From Halobacteriovorax marinus (GTDB taxonomy: Bacteria > Bdellovibrionota > Bacteriovoracia > Bacteriovoracales > Bacteriovoracaceae), in contig MAAO01000005.1 in assembly GCA_002163155.1 (NCBI GenBank), positions 103,874 to 167,873 of the forward strand: a stretch of 64,000 nucleotides of DNA. The letters are read 5' to 3'. The notes under the pieces were generated by a model. That model saw nothing but the letters and a program-made list of their open reading frames with translations. It had not been told where the DNA came from and did not search any database. Below are positions 62,799 to 64,000 of the stretch, in pieces (positions within the stretch are counted from its first letter, which is position 1; every line of letters begins with the position of its first letter). Both the position numbers and the translations under genes were made by a program.

Positions 62799-63635
62799 AT
62801 GAAATATGTTTTAGTCATTCTTTTGTCGGTCATGGTTATCGCTTGTAAGCCTTCTTCAACGGAGACTTCTACTCAAGGAGCCAATGCCCCATTTGACCTA
62901 AGTCAGAACCTCCCTATACGCTGGGCAGATGGAAAACTCCCTATCACCATTAATATATCTGCAGACTTCACTTTTAACCCAGGTGACCTAGACGGTGCCG
63001 GCAGAAATCCTGTTGAACAAATGGAAAAGGCCTGGGATGATGCTGTTCCTTCAAAGGGCTTCTTTATCTTTCCTGCTCCTGCAACGGCAAGCCTTGGAGC
63101 CTTGGGCCTGAGCTCATATAACGATACAGTGATTGGAGTTTATAAGGCCGATGATTGGTTTAGTAATGTCAGCTCTAGTGCACTAGCAATAACCCAATTC
63201 TTCGCAATAAAGAGATCTTCTGGTTCAGGAGATTACTACGAAATGCTACACGCGGATATTATTGTTAACGAAAGAGATTTTGATTTTAGTTACAATGCCG
63301 CATCCAATTCAGATTACGATATGTCTTCAGTTCTATTGCATGAGTTTGGCCATTTACTAGGGCTAGGTCATCAATTTGATTTTGCTGTACCTGCTGTCAT
63401 GCAACCTTACATGAGTATCTGGGAATCAAACAGAGTTCTCTTTGCCAATGATGAACAGAGAATAAAAGAGAATTATGGTGTGGCCGCAGTAGTGGCTTCC
63501 CCTTTCATACTTGCCGCAAGTGCCATCAAGAGTTCAATTCCAGATGGAACTGAGTATCACGGGGTCATTGAATTACATGCGAGTGGTGAATGTAGACATT
63601 TTAAAAATGGAAAACTTATTCGTTCCCATTTTTAG
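62799..63635 (+). CDS. Matrixin-like metalloprotease lipoprotein
   Basis: 278 residues. Signal ends in lipobox VIAC (Cys16). HEFGHLLGLGH at residues 181-191 is the full metzincin HExxHxxGxxH zinc site, and AVMQPYM ten residues later is the Met-turn, as in matrixins and related bacterial enzymes. The early part (LPITINISADFTFNPGD) fits a matrixin N-terminal strand. A surface or secreted protease; its target could be prey protein. AAGGGAG precedes the ATG. It is convergent with the anti-sigma gene, overlapping it by 20 bases. Confidence 0.87.
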   Translation: MKYVLVILLSVMVIACKPSSTETSTQGANAPFDLSQNLPIRWADGKLPITINISADFTFNPGDLDGAGRNPVEQMEKAWDDAVPSKGFFIFPAPATASLGALGLSSYNDTVIGVYKADDWFSNVSSSALAITQFFAIKRSSGSGDYYEMLHADIIVNERDFDFSYNAASNSDYDMSSVLLHEFGHLLGLGHQFDFAVPAVMQPYMSIWESNRVLFANDEQRIKENYGVAAVVASPFILAASAIKSSIPDGTEYHGVIELHASGECRHFKNGKLIRSHF

Positions 63636-63876
63636 ATTTCAAACGATCTAAGATTTCATCTTCCAAAACTTTTATTTTAGTTTCATTAATCTCTGATCTT
63701 CTCTTTAAAAGAGAAGAGAACTTCTCTTGAACAAATTTTAAGCCAGCGACATATTTGCGACACTTATCACACATGAAGAGATGCATTTTATAATTTAATT
63801 TATCAAACCCTTTTAACTCTTCTTCATGACAAGAGACTTTAGAAATTTCCTTACAAGAAAACATTTTAAATTTCAC
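63616..63876 (-). CDS. Zinc-finger anti-sigma factor
   Basis: 86 residues from a GTG start with AAGGAGT seven bases upstream. FSCKEISKVSC and KMHLFMCDKCRKY carry the H-x3-C-x2-C core of zf-HC2/ZAS anti-sigma proteins. No membrane helix is present, so it is a short cytoplasmic form. The preceding gene (18 bases upstream, same strand) encodes an ECF sigma factor, its likely partner. Confidence 0.82.
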   Translation of the reverse strand: MKFKMFSCKEISKVSCHEEELKGFDKLNYKMHLFMCDKCRKYVAGLKFVQEKFSSLLKRRSEINETKIKVLEDEILDRLKSKNGNE

Positions 63877-63894
63877 AAAATGACTCCTTCATAA

Positions 63895-64000
63895 CTAACC
63901 TACACTCTTTCTTTCAACACACTCTCTCAGTCGTGTTTTGGCACGATAGAGAAGCTGTCTTAGATTAGTGGCAGAAATATTCAAAATGTGACAAATATTT
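63895..64000 (-). CDS. ECF sigma factor, C-terminal part (cut by window edge)
   Basis: The last 34 codons before TAG read NICHILNISATNLRQLLYRAKTRLRECVERKSVG, which is a sigma region 4.2 helix-turn-helix with the ISATNLRQLLYRAR-type motif. The remainder lies past the window. Located directly before the zinc anti-sigma gene, the usual sigma/anti-sigma arrangement. Confidence 0.85.
   Translation of the reverse strand, partial: NICHILNISATNLRQLLYRAKTRLRECVERKSVG

Overview
The window is AT-rich, gene-dense DNA. No intergenic gap exceeds about 300 bases, and I see no rRNA, tRNA, CRISPR array or insertion sequence. The gene mix suggests a Gram-negative predatory bacterium of the Bdellovibrionota, most likely Bacteriovorax/Halobacteriovorax-like. 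The signs are many secreted or lipid-anchored coiled-coil, beta-barrel and metallopeptidase proteins, strong AAGGAGG-type ribosome sites, a large amino-acid-degradation gene set, and Bdellovibrio-style hybrid kinases. This assignment is inference from gene content; no 16S gene is present.

Layout. 1-5.9 kb: a (+) operon of a giant coiled-coil Cys-containing protein (possibly cut at its 5' end), a lipoprotein HExxH metallopeptidase and a membrane-anchored basic protein. 6-7.2 kb: a beta-barrel protein and a DUF4430-like secreted protein. 7.3-10.5 kb: a (-) operon of two-subunit class I fumarase plus acetoacetate CoA-transferase (scoAB); the fumarase alpha subunit has a ~120-residue Lys/Ala histone-H1-like repeat tail. 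10.7-15.6 kb: a Rep/UvrD-type helicase and uvrA. 15.7-22.9 kb: small secreted proteins, epmC, a 56-aa ORF absent from the ORF track, acnB, a deoxynucleoside kinase, a DUF3179 protein and two small lipoproteins. 23-29.2 kb: a tightly coupled leucine/isovalerate operon (mccB, methylglutaconyl-CoA hydratase, a biotin carboxylase and BCCP split into two genes, HMG-CoA lyase, enoyl-CoA hydratase). 29.3-36.9 kb: a secreted unknown, a NUDIX-MBL fusion, a giant coiled-coil lipoprotein and a Cys-rich Sel1-like repeat protein. 36.9-44.9 kb: an indolepyruvate-type ferredoxin oxidoreductase divergent from paaF-paaG-paaH(split)-paaJ. 45-50.8 kb: a secreted beta-rich protein, a zinc-ribbon protein and a MASE3 kinase/receiver/hybrid-kinase operon. 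51-58.8 kb: bamB and a YfgM-like gene, two beta-barrel proteins, an APP1-type phosphatase, and der-era-rnc; Der carries a large acidic insertion. 58.9-64 kb: a repeat-containing secreted protein, a degenerate tyrosine recombinase, a small transaldolase, a matrixin-like lipoprotein, and a zinc anti-sigma factor with the end of an ECF sigma gene.

How it fits together. Much of the metabolism burns amino acids. The leucine operon yields acetyl-CoA and acetoacetate, ScoAB activates acetoacetate, and PaaJ-type thiolase could cleave the product. Aryl-pyruvates could pass through the ferredoxin oxidoreductase to aryl-CoA and then the lower phenylacetate route to succinyl-CoA and acetyl-CoA, with fumarase and aconitase in the TCA cycle. 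This suits a predator feeding on prey protein. A GTGCGCAC palindrome upstream of both acnB and the leucine operon hints at shared control.

Most distinctive observations: the histone-like tail on fumarase; the ~130-residue acidic insertion between G2 and G3 of the second GTPase domain of Der; a tyrosine recombinase homolog lacking most catalytic residues; a lipoprotein whose signal peptide is reached only through a non-ATG (ATC) start; and two enzymes (MccA and PaaH) each split into overlapping genes.
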